The position numbers and the translations under genes were made by a program. DNA of 64,000 bases from the NCBI GenBank assembly GCA_030248215.1, contig JASANG010002826.1:120125-184124 (forward strand), given 5' to 3'. A model generated the notes under the pieces. It made no database searches. It had not been told where the DNA came from and worked only from the letters and a program-made list of their open reading frames with translations. The stretch's first letter is position 1. Each line of letters opens with the position of its first letter. The stretch comes from Enoplolaimus lenunculus (Eukaryota > Nematoda > Enoplea > Enoplida > Thoracostomopsidae). Of this stretch, positions 38,712 to 49,513 are shown in pieces.

Positions 38712-39724
38712 GTTTCAGCAATGGCTCATGAAATAGAACTGACAAATCGTTAACATTAATAAGGTTGTGGTCCCTCTGTTGAACAGGAAAAAATATATAT
38801 TTGGATTAAGGGTAGCGCCATCATTGTACCCCCTACCGATACGTTCTTACACATTTGTCATCACGAATAACAACAGCATCAACAACACTCTAGCGACACT
38901 GAAAACTTGTTAATACAAAAACACTGTTGTGCAAACATTCGTTAACATATAACTTAAATTGCAGCGGCGTAAACGCATTGCGTAATGCATTAAACAAAGT
39001 GTTATCGCGGCCGGAGCAGCCACCCTCATACCACAGTTTGGAGGGAAGGGTCCACCCCGGAAGCGGAACCAACCCTAACCGATTGAAACAGAAACCGCTG
39101 AAGTTTTAAAATGCGTCTGGCTTCTCGCTCGCTTCGCTTGCGGGTTTGGGGGCTCACTCCCTGGAGTTTGGGTAGATCGACCACCCTTGTCTGCTGCGGG
39201 ACTGTTATGTAAGTTATTAATAAAACAAAGGTGAAAAACAAATACACCCCCCTCCAAACAACCAGGAAATACTTGGTATAGTAGCGTATCCAAAATTTCA
39301 GTTCGGAAATAGACATTTTTGACCATCGTATCTAGGTTGCTCTAAAGCCTGTTAAAAGTGAGTGTTAAAAACCCTCAATCATGAAATTTCGGGAGAAGAT
39401 ATATGCTCTTCACCCCTTCCCCTAGAATATACCCTTTGGAGAAGAATGCTTCTAAAGAATGGCAAAGAAAATCTTCTCAACACAGACTTCAATTAATAAG
39501 ATTTTTGACCCGAGAGCGGAGATGTCCATATCCTGGTTGTTGCGGCAATGCAAACAACCCACAATTCGACGCGTGGTTATCCAATCTTGCAAAATCGCCA
39601 AATCCACACTAATTTTATTTGCAGCCAATCTGTATTACTAAATATGATGATGCATGATGACCTATCAGTAATGCAAAACCGTGCTACAACTATTTAACTG
39701 TGTACGCAATGTCACAGTTTTTAC

Positions 39725-39970
39725 CTGACTGTTTGGACGACCTGCACACAACAGGTTCGCAATCAGATACGTGTTCGGGATTGCTTTAAACCTGTACTTG
39801 ACAAATGGCGCATAGCTGTGCAATTTTTCATTCCTGTAGTGCAACAACAGTTGGCTATAGCTGACACGCTGCAATTGGGAAATTTTACCGGCTATTAAAG
39901 GATGGGATGACGAAATTGTGGTTCTTTTCCGTATTCCAGCCTCCTGTATATTTCGTGATACCAAGGCCAT
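39725..39970 (-). CDS. candidate exon with ATG and good donor
   Basis: The ATG at 39970 opens an 82-codon frame that reaches a CAG|GTAAAA donor in phase 0. Without splicing the frame ends 19 codons later. The peptide (MALVSRNIQEAGIRKRTT..., then YSQLLLHYRNEKLHSYAPFV, then AIPNTYLIANLLCAGRPNSQ) has protein-like composition. An in-frame stop lies just before the ATG, next to a CCATAG that could serve as an acceptor. No partner exon was found and no family recognised. Confidence 0.27.
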
Positions 39971-40559
39971 TCCCTATGGGATCAACGATCAACGTAGGTA
40001 ATCTACGTACAGAACGTGAGAGATGCTTCAGTCTCATGAGATGGTAGTAACCAGTCACAAGGCATGCAAATACCGAAGAGAAAAAATAGCCCCGCGGGCT
40101 TGCCCAAGTTGAAATTCCGCCCTAGATTAACCCGATTCGGAATGGACTGAATTACGGCTTAGGCTGCGACATATTTACAAAATCTTAGATTTGTATCAGC
40201 GCGATGGAGCATCCTATCCATGCTGGTGGGAGTATTGTCGAGGTGCATGTAGAGCCAGTTTATGCGTAAAATAAAATGTAGAACCATTGCAAATACGAGA
40301 GTCATCAGTAGTTTATGTAGAAATAATATCGTTAATACCATATTAGCTTTCGCATTATTTTTAACTTTACTGTGTATAACGCATCAAAAAATATTTCAAA
40401 TAGGCGTTCATTGTCATAAATTTATCCACAAATTTACCAAACTGGTGACTGTCGTTTAAAACGATGATGATTCGTGGATTTTAGTGGTATAAATTTTTTA
40501 AACACGCAAAATGTCGGTTTATTCCCACACTCTACACACCGGACACGTTACAATAACGC

Positions 40560-40790
40560 AAAGAATACAAACCCTTACTGTCAAAGTATAAGCATATTCC
40601 TAAGCCTAAGCCTAAGCCTAAGCGCAAGAATGAGCTCATGCCTAAACCTAAGTTTAAGCCTAAGCCTAAAGTCAATGCAACCAGATGCTTCAGCTTTTTA
40701 TTTTGTTTTTCACAGCCTCACAGAAAATCGTTCCGTCCGTGATCTTTCCTTGGACCAAATTTTTAAATCCGTATTATTTGCATATCTGAA
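40560..40790 (+). mobile_element. GGCC-family MITE, ends not resolved
   Basis: Contains AAGCATATTCCTAAGCCTAA continuing as GCCTAA hexamers, then CACAGAAAATCGTTCCGTCC as in other members. The outer GGCC ends are not clear. Confidence 0.5.
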
Positions 40791-40838
40791 GGTCACAATC
40801 TGTTTTCTAGCCCAATATATTGAAAAATGTCTAGAAGT

Positions 40839-41018
40839 TTAACCCCTTCTCACATTGAGTTGCCTATAGGCAACTTAGCGCAGTGTATATACGTTAAATA
40901 AGCTCCTATAGCTGAGTGGTGATGGTATACGCCTCCCACTCCAGTCACCGGAGTTCGAATCCTAGCATAAAAGTAGGTCTCAGGGGAAATAGAAAATATT
41001 CACGTGAGAAAGGGTTAA
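40839..41018 (+). mobile_element. piggyBac-like MITE (copy 6), internally deleted
   Basis: TTAA on both sides and both TIRs are present, but about 90 bases between the left arm and the tRNA-like segment are missing. The tRNA-like A and B boxes are kept. Confidence 0.85.
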
Positions 41019-41452
41019 AGATATCGTGCAGATACGGATCTTTCAACACACAACTGCCGAATCTTGAAAACGGAACGCAGAGAAATGCAATATCACAACT
41101 AAATATATTATCGTCTCGCAAGTTTGCAGTTTTAGTACTGTCAAAAATAATTTAGTGAGATACGAAAGTAAAAAATATGGATATATTTTAATCCAGTTAA
41201 ACAGTGTTCACATTTTCATTCTGGCTACAGTTGAATATTTGTGAGCGCTACTGCACTTTGAATGAAGGAGTTCGGATTTATTTGTGTCCATGTTTCAGCT
41301 AAACGAATATAATACGGTTACTGCAAGGAGTTGTGGAATTCCGTCCATGTTTCTCTCAGTTGCATCCCGCCTTCGCGTGGAACAGCAATAGTGCCAGGGA
41401 GAGCAGTATTTGCTATTTCTGTTTGTGGATACGCGAACATTATTAAACTTTG

Positions 41453-41476
41453 TTGTTGTTGTTGTTGTTGTTGTTA
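41453..41476. repeat. GTT microsatellite
   Basis: Seven or eight consecutive GTT/TTG units at the left edge of VNTR element copy B. Confidence 0.9.
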
Positions 41477-42051
41477 TTTGAGCTTTGATTAGCAAGATCG
41501 CTTAGTGCAGAGGATTTGGGAGACGGCAACTCCCCATCCTACATACGGTCATTCCAAGTGCAGGGGTGCAAAGAGGGCGGCTGCCGCTCCCCCCGATAAA
41601 ATCAATCTCAGCAAAAATATTGCAGTCCCGTTTTGTTTTTCCTGCGAAAATAGCTCGTTCAATTTCTCGTTTCGCAAAGAAAGCGTCATGGTCATCAGGG
41701 CACCATTTCCCTCAAATTCTGCTGGCGTCCCACTCCCAAACAGACTCGACCTGGACATTGTGACTAAAATTGATTTTACGATCCATTCCGCATGCCTCGT
41801 TCAGAAAATTTCAAATCTACCCGTGTTTTGAACGACGAAAATGCGCAGTTTATAATGGTATTATAATGCAGTGATATGCAAATCATCTGTGGCAGTCAAA
41901 GCCGCAAGCAGGTACAAAGGGAAGTGACAGGTAGCGCACAACAAGCACAAAAATCTTTGTTCCCCCTCCACTGATCGAACAAATTTTGTACAATCTGAAA
42001 AGAATTTGATTTGTGTCCCATTGTCCTGTGTTCCCACCGAAAATTTGCAGC

Positions 42052-42550
42052 TGTCCCGTTTTCCCATTTGCAAGAAACAAACCTCTTTCGTTTCTATGTT
42101 TTCCCAGCGACATATTGTCAGCTGTCCCTTTTTTCCATTTGCCCGAAACATACCTGCTCGAATTTTCCGCTTTCCCAGCAAAAAAGGAACTGTCCCCATT
42201 TCTCATTTGACCGAAATAAACCTGTCCCGTTTTGCTAGTGTAAAATTGCAGCTGTCCCGTTTTCCAACTTTATACCCGAAACAAACCTTTTCCGTTTTCC
42301 CACCGAAAATTTGCTGCAGTCCCGTTTTCCCGTTCGCTCGAAACAAACCAGTCCCGCTTTTCCAGTGTAAAATTGCAGCTGCCCCATTTTCAATTTACCC
42401 GAAACAAACCTATTCCGTTCCCCGTTTTCTCTGCGAAAAATTGCAGCTGTCCCGTTTTTCCATTTGCCCTAAACAAATCTGTCCCGTTTTCGCGTTTTCC
42501 CAGCGAAAAATTGTAACAGACATATTTTTCTATCTGCCCGTAATGCTGTC
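42052..42550 (+). repeat. VNTR of about 65 bases, about 8 units
   Basis: Each unit runs roughly CTGTCCCGTTTTCCCATTTG, then CCCGAAACAAACCT, then a second GTCCCGTTTTCCCAGCGAAA and TTGCAG. Units differ by many substitutions and small length changes. Confidence 0.85.
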
Positions 42551-43526
42551 GGCAGGCGCACATTAATTTATCCCGTACACTCCTGTATCTTGCTTTCCCG
42601 CGGTAAAACGGGAGGCTCCTACAAGTAACATTGGCTTAAAATTCTATGCTTTCAAAATAACACATTTTAGTGAAGTTTAAAAAAATTTTATAAAACTAAA
42701 ATTAGTTTGACGGAGGCTCTGGCACATAAAATCCCAGGGTCGGAGAAAAATTTTTTTGTTTAAGACTGCAAACGGATACAAACTTCCGGATGCATATATA
42801 CAATGCAAGCTACAACTAAGACAAACACTATGTCCATTCACTTTTTTGGTCCTGATGCCACATGCGGAACCAAAAATTTCCGATAGGCGATACTTCAGAA
42901 ACGATGGTAAATCACACAGAAATTTGGTGCAATTTCATTTCTGGTTGGGTGCCATTTCAGCAATATTTCACGAAGGGATTGCAGATTTAGAGCTTTGAGA
43001 AAGACCGCGCGAGCGCAACGAACAAAATGCTATGAGACAATTTGAGGTATTCTGTCACGGTAAGCTATCAAGTTTAATCTGAGGTATTCTGTCACGGTAA
43101 GCCTTCAAGTTTAATCACAATAACTAAGGGGGCCAGGGAGGGTCACTCCCCGTTGAAAAATTTTGGTCATACTAAGAAAATTTTCAACCTTGCTTGTAAC
43201 TCATTTCAAAAACTCTCAAATGCCCCTTCTGAAAATTTTTGTGCTGGCTACGGGCCTGATCCCATAGGTTTCGGAGCAGTAATGTAGTATGCCTCTGCAA
43301 CTTTGGCTCGGTTCTTTAAAGCGTAAGAAGGTTTACTAAAAATCGTCTATTTCTTAGAATATGCCCTAATAGTTTCAAGGGCGTATTTAGGGAAAAGAAT
43401 AGGGAGATATATCACTGTTCGAAATCTTAAACCACGAGAAGATTACTTTTATGCAAACCTGTTGAAATTCAGACTCTAAAATATAACTATTTGTGGTTTA
43501 AAGATAGTAAACTGAAAATTTTTCGC

Positions 43527-43797
43527 TTAACCCTTTATCACATGAATATTTCCTATTTCCCCTGAGACCTACTTTTATGCTAGAATTCGAACTCCAGTGA
43601 CTGGAGTGGGAGGCGTAAACCATCACCACTCAGCTGTAGGAGCTTGACGCTCGAGCCCGAGGGGGCTCTCACGTCTTGTGGTGATTTAGTATTATGTCTA
43701 CGTGTTACAATTGTTAAACACTGTGCGATATATATTATTTAACGTATATACACTGCGCTGAGTTGCCTATGGGCAACTCAGTGTGAGAAGGGGTTAA
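43527..43797 (-). mobile_element. piggyBac-like tRNA-bearing MITE (copy 7)
   Basis: Full-length copy flanked by TTAA. Its left flank (AGATAGTAAACTGAAAATTT...) is the same sequence that spaces the tandem array at 27.7-28.6 kb. Confidence 0.86.
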
Positions 43798-43968
43798 AAC
43801 TAAAATCCTCGGTACGGTCCTGTTCTATTGTTCCCAGTGTGAAACTGAAAATATCCATTAAGGTAAAGTTTAAAGTTTTAAAATTACAAATTACAAATAA
43901 AAATACAAAATAAGTGTAAAATATTTTTGGCCTGACATGATCATAGTTTTAAAGTTTTAAATATAAAC

Positions 43969-44152
43969 GGCCAGTATACAGATCAGGAGCGGAAGGATTT
44001 TTTTGTGGGACTGCAATAGAGTAAGCTTAAGCTTTAGACAAATTCTTTGCCTACGCTTGATCATAGGTGTAAGCTCATTGTTAGACTATGCTCAGGTTTA
44101 GGCATAGGATTCTTTTTATACTACTGTCACGGTTCTGTTCTATACACTGGCC
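43969..44152 (-). mobile_element. GGCC-family MITE (GGCCAGTATACAG subfamily)
   Basis: Ends are GGCCAGTATACAGATCAGG and TTCTGTTCTATACACTGGCC, with TTAGGCATAGG-like hexamers inside. No clear duplication. Confidence 0.75.
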
Positions 44153-44344
44153 AGTGTAACAAACAAATATCAAAATATTTCATGCTTCAGCTTCTTTGCC
44201 AGTATTCACTATCATCTTTTCTTTGTAGTAAATTTCCTAAAAAACCATTTTAACCTAAGTATTCAGCATAATTTTCATTTTAATTACGAAATTAATTAAT
44301 ATTTCTAAATCACAACCGCTCCTTTGTTTTCACCGAGCAAAAGC

Positions 44345-44515
44345 GGCATTTGTTTACTTGCCTCCACAACATTCCTCTACACATACCGAATGTGCGCCAA
44401 AGCCTATGTTTGAAAATAAGCCTAAACTCAAGCCTAAACTTTACCCTAACCCTAAGCGTGAGCCTACGCCTAAGCTTGAACCGAAGATTAAGCATGTGAC
44501 ATTTTAGTTAAATAT
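44345..44515 (+). mobile_element. GGCC-family MITE fragment near the 3' end of the TMEM47-like gene
   Basis: GCCTAAACTCAAGCCTAAAC and CCTAACCCTAAGCGTGAGCC resemble the family core. Outer ends are not found. It lies about 210 bases beyond the stop codon. Confidence 0.45.
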
Positions 44516-44723
44516 AAACATTGTGGGATACTTTCGTGTGCTAATTGAATTAACATTAGTGTAAGGAAAAATAACCAATTACCGCAATCTATACTTTACC
44601 GCGATTTAATAGCATCAAAGCCTAATGAACATTCTCATAGTTGTTAATTCTATAACACCCGTCTAAATTTTCATAGAACGTATCTCGTTTTTTTTTCAAA
44701 TCTTAATAGCTGTGCCCCAGACT

Positions 44724-46411
44724 TCAGCCAAACACAATTCTTGTCGCTAAATAACGATAACACTTGAACACAATCGTGCCAGTAAACTTAAACGTTACAT
44801 CATGCTCCTTGTCACAAATGAGCAATAGCGCCGCTGAAATTGTGAGCACTAACACCGCCCATGCAACACCGTACGCCCAATCAAAGTCCCATTCATAAAC
44901 CCGGAGATCTTTTAATTCGTAATAGAAACAAACCGGAAATACGACAAGGCTGATCGCTTCGAGGACTACTGAAAATTACAAACTTCAAATTTTCATCCGC
45001 TTTTCACATAGAGTATACCGGGTACAACTGAAGTGTAAAGCCAAGTGTACGAAATTAAATTCACAATGTGCATGATTTAACAATTTTTACGCATATTCGC
45101 CATCGACAAGACTTTGAGAACATCAAACGAGCACGCGTGCAGACTCGATTACTGTCCAAAGGGTTGGATGGACGCATGCGTTAGATGAAGTCAAATTCAG
45201 TCAGTTTTACCTGCAAGCAAGCCAAAATACACGGCAATACGATAATAAAGGTATTTTCGTGATGCTAATTCTGATTTCAATCCAATTATGGTCAGTGCAG
45301 TTGATGCAATTGTCAACAAAAGTGCAATGATCATCAATGCGGCCACTGCGTGTAGATAGACTGTAATAAAAATATACTCATTAAATGGGTTTTGGAAATT
45401 TGGACCCCTACAATTCATCCCCAAAGCGATCGAGCTTCATTTCACCCGTTTGTGATGGAACAAATGCCTGGGGATTGATCGTTGTATTCCCATAGCAAAA
45501 CCGTCCGTCAGTCTCTTAGTGCTGCTGTTGCAGAAATGATGTGAAATACTTTAACATAAACGGAGGCAAGTTTTCTGTATTCCGGGAAGAAATTAGCTCA
45601 GCGACGGATTTTTCCATGAAAAAATTGTCGGGATTAAAATTTACAGGAGCAAACTTACTGTTTACCGAGGACGAATTTTCCCGAGAACCAGTGTTTCCCA
45701 GTGATTGGTCATTGGCGACAAATTGTTGGGACAAGTTTTTCGTATGCCTCATTTAGATACAATATATAAAGAATATATTATAGTAGATTTAAGTTTCAAA
45801 AATTATATCAGTTATTTACGTTTCTGATCGGGCCAAAGGCTTGATACCTAAGCACGAATCTTGGTTGCAATGAGGACTGAACCAATTTTTGCCCAAAGCT
45901 CGATTGAGGTGCACCTCCCGTCCTTTTGTTATGCTGAAGATTTTGCGATGCAAATTGTTTATCTTAAGTTCAGAATGAATTATATAGCTAAATCAAAAAC
46001 AAAAACAAGGCCCGTAAACAGAACGCACACAAGCTGGTATCCCCCGCGGCCTGGTTTCGCTATTGATTGCAGGGTGTGAGTGCAATTTGCAATACCACAT
46101 ATGGATAATTAAAAAATGTTGGCCGGCGAAAATATTACTACGAGCTTAGTCTGTCGTAGACCCTTTGCAATTTTAGTCCTGTCTCAAAGACGTTAGTGTT
46201 ATTTATATACACATGCACCTCTTCCACCGCGTTGTCCAATTTGCTGGCATGTACCATGTACAGGTGGCGCTCGCAGTGCAATCGTTCCATTAATATCAAG
46301 ACATTCTTCGAATATGCCCTGATGATAGTCGCCAGATCGTAACCAAGTGGTCGCACCGCAACAGACTATGAGCAATATTATTGACGCCACGTATGCTAAC
46401 ATTGCAATGAC
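44724..46411 (-). CDS. TMEM47/PERP-like claudin-superfamily protein
   Basis: The coding exons are 46219-46411, 45211-45360 and 44724-44968, with phase 1 at both internal junctions. From the ATG at 46402 they give 192 residues; TMEM47 is about 180. TM1 is at the N terminus (MLAYVASIILLIVCC). A claudin-like first loop follows with W20 and the motif GIFEEC. TM2 starts at about 64 (HAVAALMIIALLL), TM3 is about 100-124 and TM4 about 141-162. The segment VVLEAISLVVFPVCFYYELK, followed by WDFDWAYGVAWA, closely follows the TM3-loop-TM4 pattern I know from TMEM47 (IKFIE...FNWGYGLAWGA), so family membership is fairly secure. TMEM47 and PERP sit at cell-cell junctions. The 46411 edge has an acceptor (TTTTAG) and the frame stays open for three codons before the ATG, so an upstream exon is possible. 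The first donor is GTGCAT, which is weak. The other donor (GTAAAA) and both internal acceptors look good. Confidence 0.82.
45516..45752 (-). CDS. 78-codon ORF inside the first intron of the TMEM47-like gene
   Basis: An ATG frame ends at TAA. It begins MRHTKNLSQQFVANDQ, is Asn/Ser-rich, and ends in a Gln run. It is on the same strand as the host gene and lies between its exons 46219-46411 and 45211-45360. It could be an alternative 5' exon, a nested small gene, or chance. A frame of similar length is open on the other strand, which weakens the case. Confidence 0.15.
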   Translation of the reverse strand: MRHTKNLSQQFVANDQSLGNTGSRENSSSVNSKFAPVNFNPDNFFMEKSVAELISSRNTENLPPFMLKYFTSFLQQQH

Positions 46412-47236
46412 CTAAAAGTTTCTATGTATGTATCAAAAAATTTCCATTTGAACAAGTCAGCCCGAACAACTAACCGGATCAAATTAAGCATGGCTTTCCA
46501 GTATTGTTTCGGACTGTCCTGAAGCAAAATTTTCAGTCAAAACAACCGTGTTTATCAATAGAATAAATATGTATTCGGCACTCGATATATCAATGATTTA
46601 CATTTTAAATTTTTATATCACTGATTTTCGATTGGCTGGAGAACGTCTTTTGGAGGCGAGGTTCGCTCTTTTAATCCGGTGTTGGTGTGCGTTTGCTGTC
46701 GGCGACTTACTTTTAATGGTCTCACCACAGTTACGGTTTCAATTTTCGTTGTCGGTGCAGACGATTCTTGTAAACTATCTTCCATTCTGTTTATATATCA
46801 AACCAAGATAAAATATAAGTTAATAATGGTTTATTATGACACCTACAGGTTAAAAAAGCGCTCATCGCATTTTGGAATAGAGGAAGGTCTGGATTTTGAT
46901 AAGGTCTCGAAGAAACTGATCCAAGGGACAGAGGTAAATCATATATTTACCACTACAGGGAATCCCAGGGGCCTATGTGAGCCATCGCTCCCAACAGGGA
47001 CTAAAACCAAAATTTTGTATTAAGATTACATCACAGAATTGTGTTATTCTCGCGTAGCTCCCGACAAGTTAGCAGGTGATAACAAGGTCAAATATGCAAA
47101 ATTTTCAAAATGGAACCATTTTTGAGCAAATGCGAGCTGAGTGGGATAACGGAAAAGACCGAACACTGTACAGTATACTGTAAATTATGGGGATTTCCGA
47201 CAATTTTTTAAGTACAGTGTTCACAGGATCCCGATA
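46412..47236. other. upstream of the TMEM47-like gene
   Basis: Probably holds the promoter and any 5' non-coding exon. An ATG (46490) followed after five codons by a GTTAGT donor-like site lies close by on the minus strand, but its phase does not fit the 46411 acceptor. Confidence 0.4.
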
Positions 47237-47509
47237 TTAACCCTTTCTCACATTGAGTTGCCTATAGGCAACTCAGCACAGTGTATATATACGGTAAATA
47301 ATATATATCGCACCGTGTTTAACAACTGCAACACGTATACATAGCACTAAATCACCACAAGACGTGAAAGCCCCCTCGGGCTCGAGCGTCAAGCTCCTAT
47401 AGCTAAGTGGTGATGATATACGCCTCCCACTCCAGTCACTGGAGTTCGAATCCTAGCATAAAACTAGGTGTCAGGGGAAATAGAAAATATTCATGTGACA
47501 AAGGGTTAA
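47237..47509 (+). mobile_element. piggyBac-like tRNA-bearing MITE (copy 8)
   Basis: Full-length copy with TTAA on both sides. It has the GTTGCCTATAGGCAAC palindrome and the tRNA-like segment, lying about 0.8 kb upstream of the TMEM47-like gene. Confidence 0.86.
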
Positions 47510-47994
47510 GTATATATATTTCTACTGTTCTTGACATCGTTGACTTTTACGCTTTTATGTGCCATTTGATGTATACAAACGACGCGATTGGGGGAGTGTT
47601 AAAAGACGTCGTCGATTCGAAAATTGCGTTTAGCTTCTCACTCGGTTTGTTCCCGAGATTTTGTCCTGTATTTTATAATACGGCACCCCATAATGTTCGA
47701 TCAGCTGCGGTGTGACCCTGTCTCATTTGCGTTCACCCATTAGTGCAATAATGTTTGACGAGGGAGCTGTAGCCAGCGAGCAAATACTTGCGATACTAAC
47801 AATCTACCTGTAGAAAGTATTCAAAACGAAAATAGAATAGTCATGAGAAATTCGCGAGTGTGAAGCGAGCTTGAAGACACACGCGCATTTTAAAACTGTG
47901 CCCGTTTTTCTCTTTAAACTGCCTTTGGTTGTGGGCCCATATAGGCGTGGAGGCTCCTAAACGAAGGTATGGGGTTGGCCTTCTCCAGCCGTAC

Positions 47995-48408
47995 CTGGAC
48001 GATGAACCGCGTATTAGATACACCGTGCCATGAGTGGAAAAGCAAAACCGTTGAAAGCCTAACAGTAACAACTAGCATCGAAAATACACACTCGTGTTGT
48101 TTTTGTGCACAAAACGTTCCAACCATACAACGCGCACAGCAGAACACACCACCATCTGCTTGAAAAATTTTATGGTAGACGAAGACATCAACAATTTTTG
48201 GAAATATGCTCAATACAAAAACATTACGCGTTCTGTTTTTTAAGTCTTCATATTTAAACGGTACAAAATACAAGGTGCCATACATATAACACAAAAATAT
48301 ATACACCGTATGCTTCGAGTTTATTATATGGTGCCACGGTTTCAGCTTTTTGCAACGTAACACAATCCATCCTTTGTAAGCAATAAAGTTTGAGTGTTTA
48401 TATGCCAT
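47995..48408 (-). CDS. candidate 138-codon exon, hydrophobic, unknown
   Basis: The frame opens at the ATG at 48408 (MAYKHSNFIAYKGW) and reaches a CAG|GTACGG donor in phase 0; unspliced it ends at 47914. It is rich in aromatic and hydrophobic residues (VYIFLCYMYGTLYFVPFKYE) and cysteines (GVFCCARCMVGTFC). The ATG abuts a GC-rich sequence starting CAGGGTTGGAACCGG on the plus strand, which resembles a hAT end, so the ORF may be transposon-related or chance. Confidence 0.2.
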
Positions 48409-48799
48409 CAGGGTTGGAACCGGCTCGGGAGAAAGCCCGACGGGCAAGGGCCGGGCCTACTTTTTGGGCCCTTGAGCCTAAGCAGGCTGGGGCCGGGACG
48501 CCAGCCGAAACAAATCTCAGCAGTTCCCCGTGCTAAAGCGTAATCCTTAATAGCGTCTAATATTTTTATTGGCCGTGTAACTAGCTTGTATACACATCGT
48601 TATCTTGAAGAATTTTGTTTCAAATCAAGTTTGATTCTCTTTACTTTTGGTGGTATATATGGGTTTGGAATACTTCTGCAATTGGCTCCGAGATTTGATT
48701 TCAAAGTAATGGTGACATCAAAAAATCATCAAACGTTATGTTCAGTTTCCATCAAGAACCGCCGTAACGTATAATTATCCTGTGACTCATTGCTACAGC

Positions 48800-49146
48800 C
48801 AGCGGTGGATCTAGGAATTTCTGACGGGAGGCGGGGTGGCAAACGTAATAGAACGCAAAAATTGTAAGGAGAAACCTTATCATTTTATCACCAAAAATTT
48901 CCAAGGTGGAAAAATTGTAAGGTAGGAACCTTATCATTTTATGACCAAAAAAATTTTGATGGGGAAAATTGTAAGGTTCTTTTCATTTTATCACAAAAAA
49001 ATTTCTAAAGGAAAATTTAGGAATGTTATCTTTTTTTACAAAACTTTTTCTGAGGGGAACAATTGTAAGGTAGAGGGAGACCTTGCTACTTTATTGCAAA
49101 AAATTTCTGATGGGGGGGCGTACGCTCCCATCTGGATCCGCTAGTG
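48800..49146. mobile_element. hAT-type MITE, second family (AATTTCTGACGGG)
   Basis: Ends are CAGCGGTGGATC and GATCCGCTAGTG. The flanks GCTACAGC and GCGACAAC agree at six of eight. The inside holds four or five imperfect units of about 55-70 bases containing GGTAGGRACCTTATCATTTT and ATCACAAAAAATTTC. Confidence 0.82.
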
Positions 49147-49256
49147 GCGACAACTCACAGCTTGTTGGTAATATCTAATTGTTAATTTTTACTACTTTAT
49201 GTCTGAGGTCTCGCTCAGATCCGCCTCTCAGTACACACACACAACAGACGCACGCA

Positions 49257-49513
49257 AAAAGGAATGAGCATATTCATAAGCGTAAACTTGAGCTTAAGCC
49301 TAAGCCATGCGAAAAATTTGTAAAACTTTAAGCTTACTCTATTCTAGTCCCACAGAAAAACGTTCCGCCCCTGGTCTTTACATGGGCCATTTATTCATAG
49401 GCCTAAAAAGCGTAAAAATGAGCTTATACCTAAGCCTAAGCAAAAAAGTCTTAAAGTTTAAGCTTACTCAATTGCAGTGCAACAGAAAAACATTCCGTCA
49501 CCGAGGCCACATA
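49257..49513 (+). mobile_element. two adjacent GGCC-family fragments
   Basis: The first contains GAGCATATTCATAAGCG and ends TTTACATGGGCC near 49388. The second begins directly after it, contains GAGCTTATACCTAAGCCTAA, and ends near GAGGCCACATAATG. Confidence 0.55.

Larger units (their letters stand above)
41450..42565 (+). mobile_element. VNTR-containing element (copy B, long array)
   Basis: Starts near a GTT run (41453-41473), shares about 0.6 kb of non-repeated sequence with copy A, then carries about eight VNTR units. A 186-codon open frame spans the array (42006-42566), but it is repeat-derived and should not be read as a gene. Confidence 0.65.

Noticed and set aside
39026-39326. Overlapping minus-strand frames of 83-96 codons with a hydrophobic stretch
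   Set aside because: They overlap the dispersed GGCTTCTCGCTCGCTTCGCT repeat and are open in two frames, so chance is more likely.
40598-40626. CCTAAG/GCCTAA hexamer runs as interstitial telomere
   Set aside because: The hexamers are degenerate, only a few units long, and always lie inside GGCC-family MITEs, often in inverted halves. They are element interior, not telomere.
42006-42566. A 186-codon plus-strand open frame
   Set aside because: It spans an imperfect 65-base VNTR and its peptide is just repeated VNTR translation (RFPICKKQT, RFPTLYPKQT and so on). Several frames are open at once.
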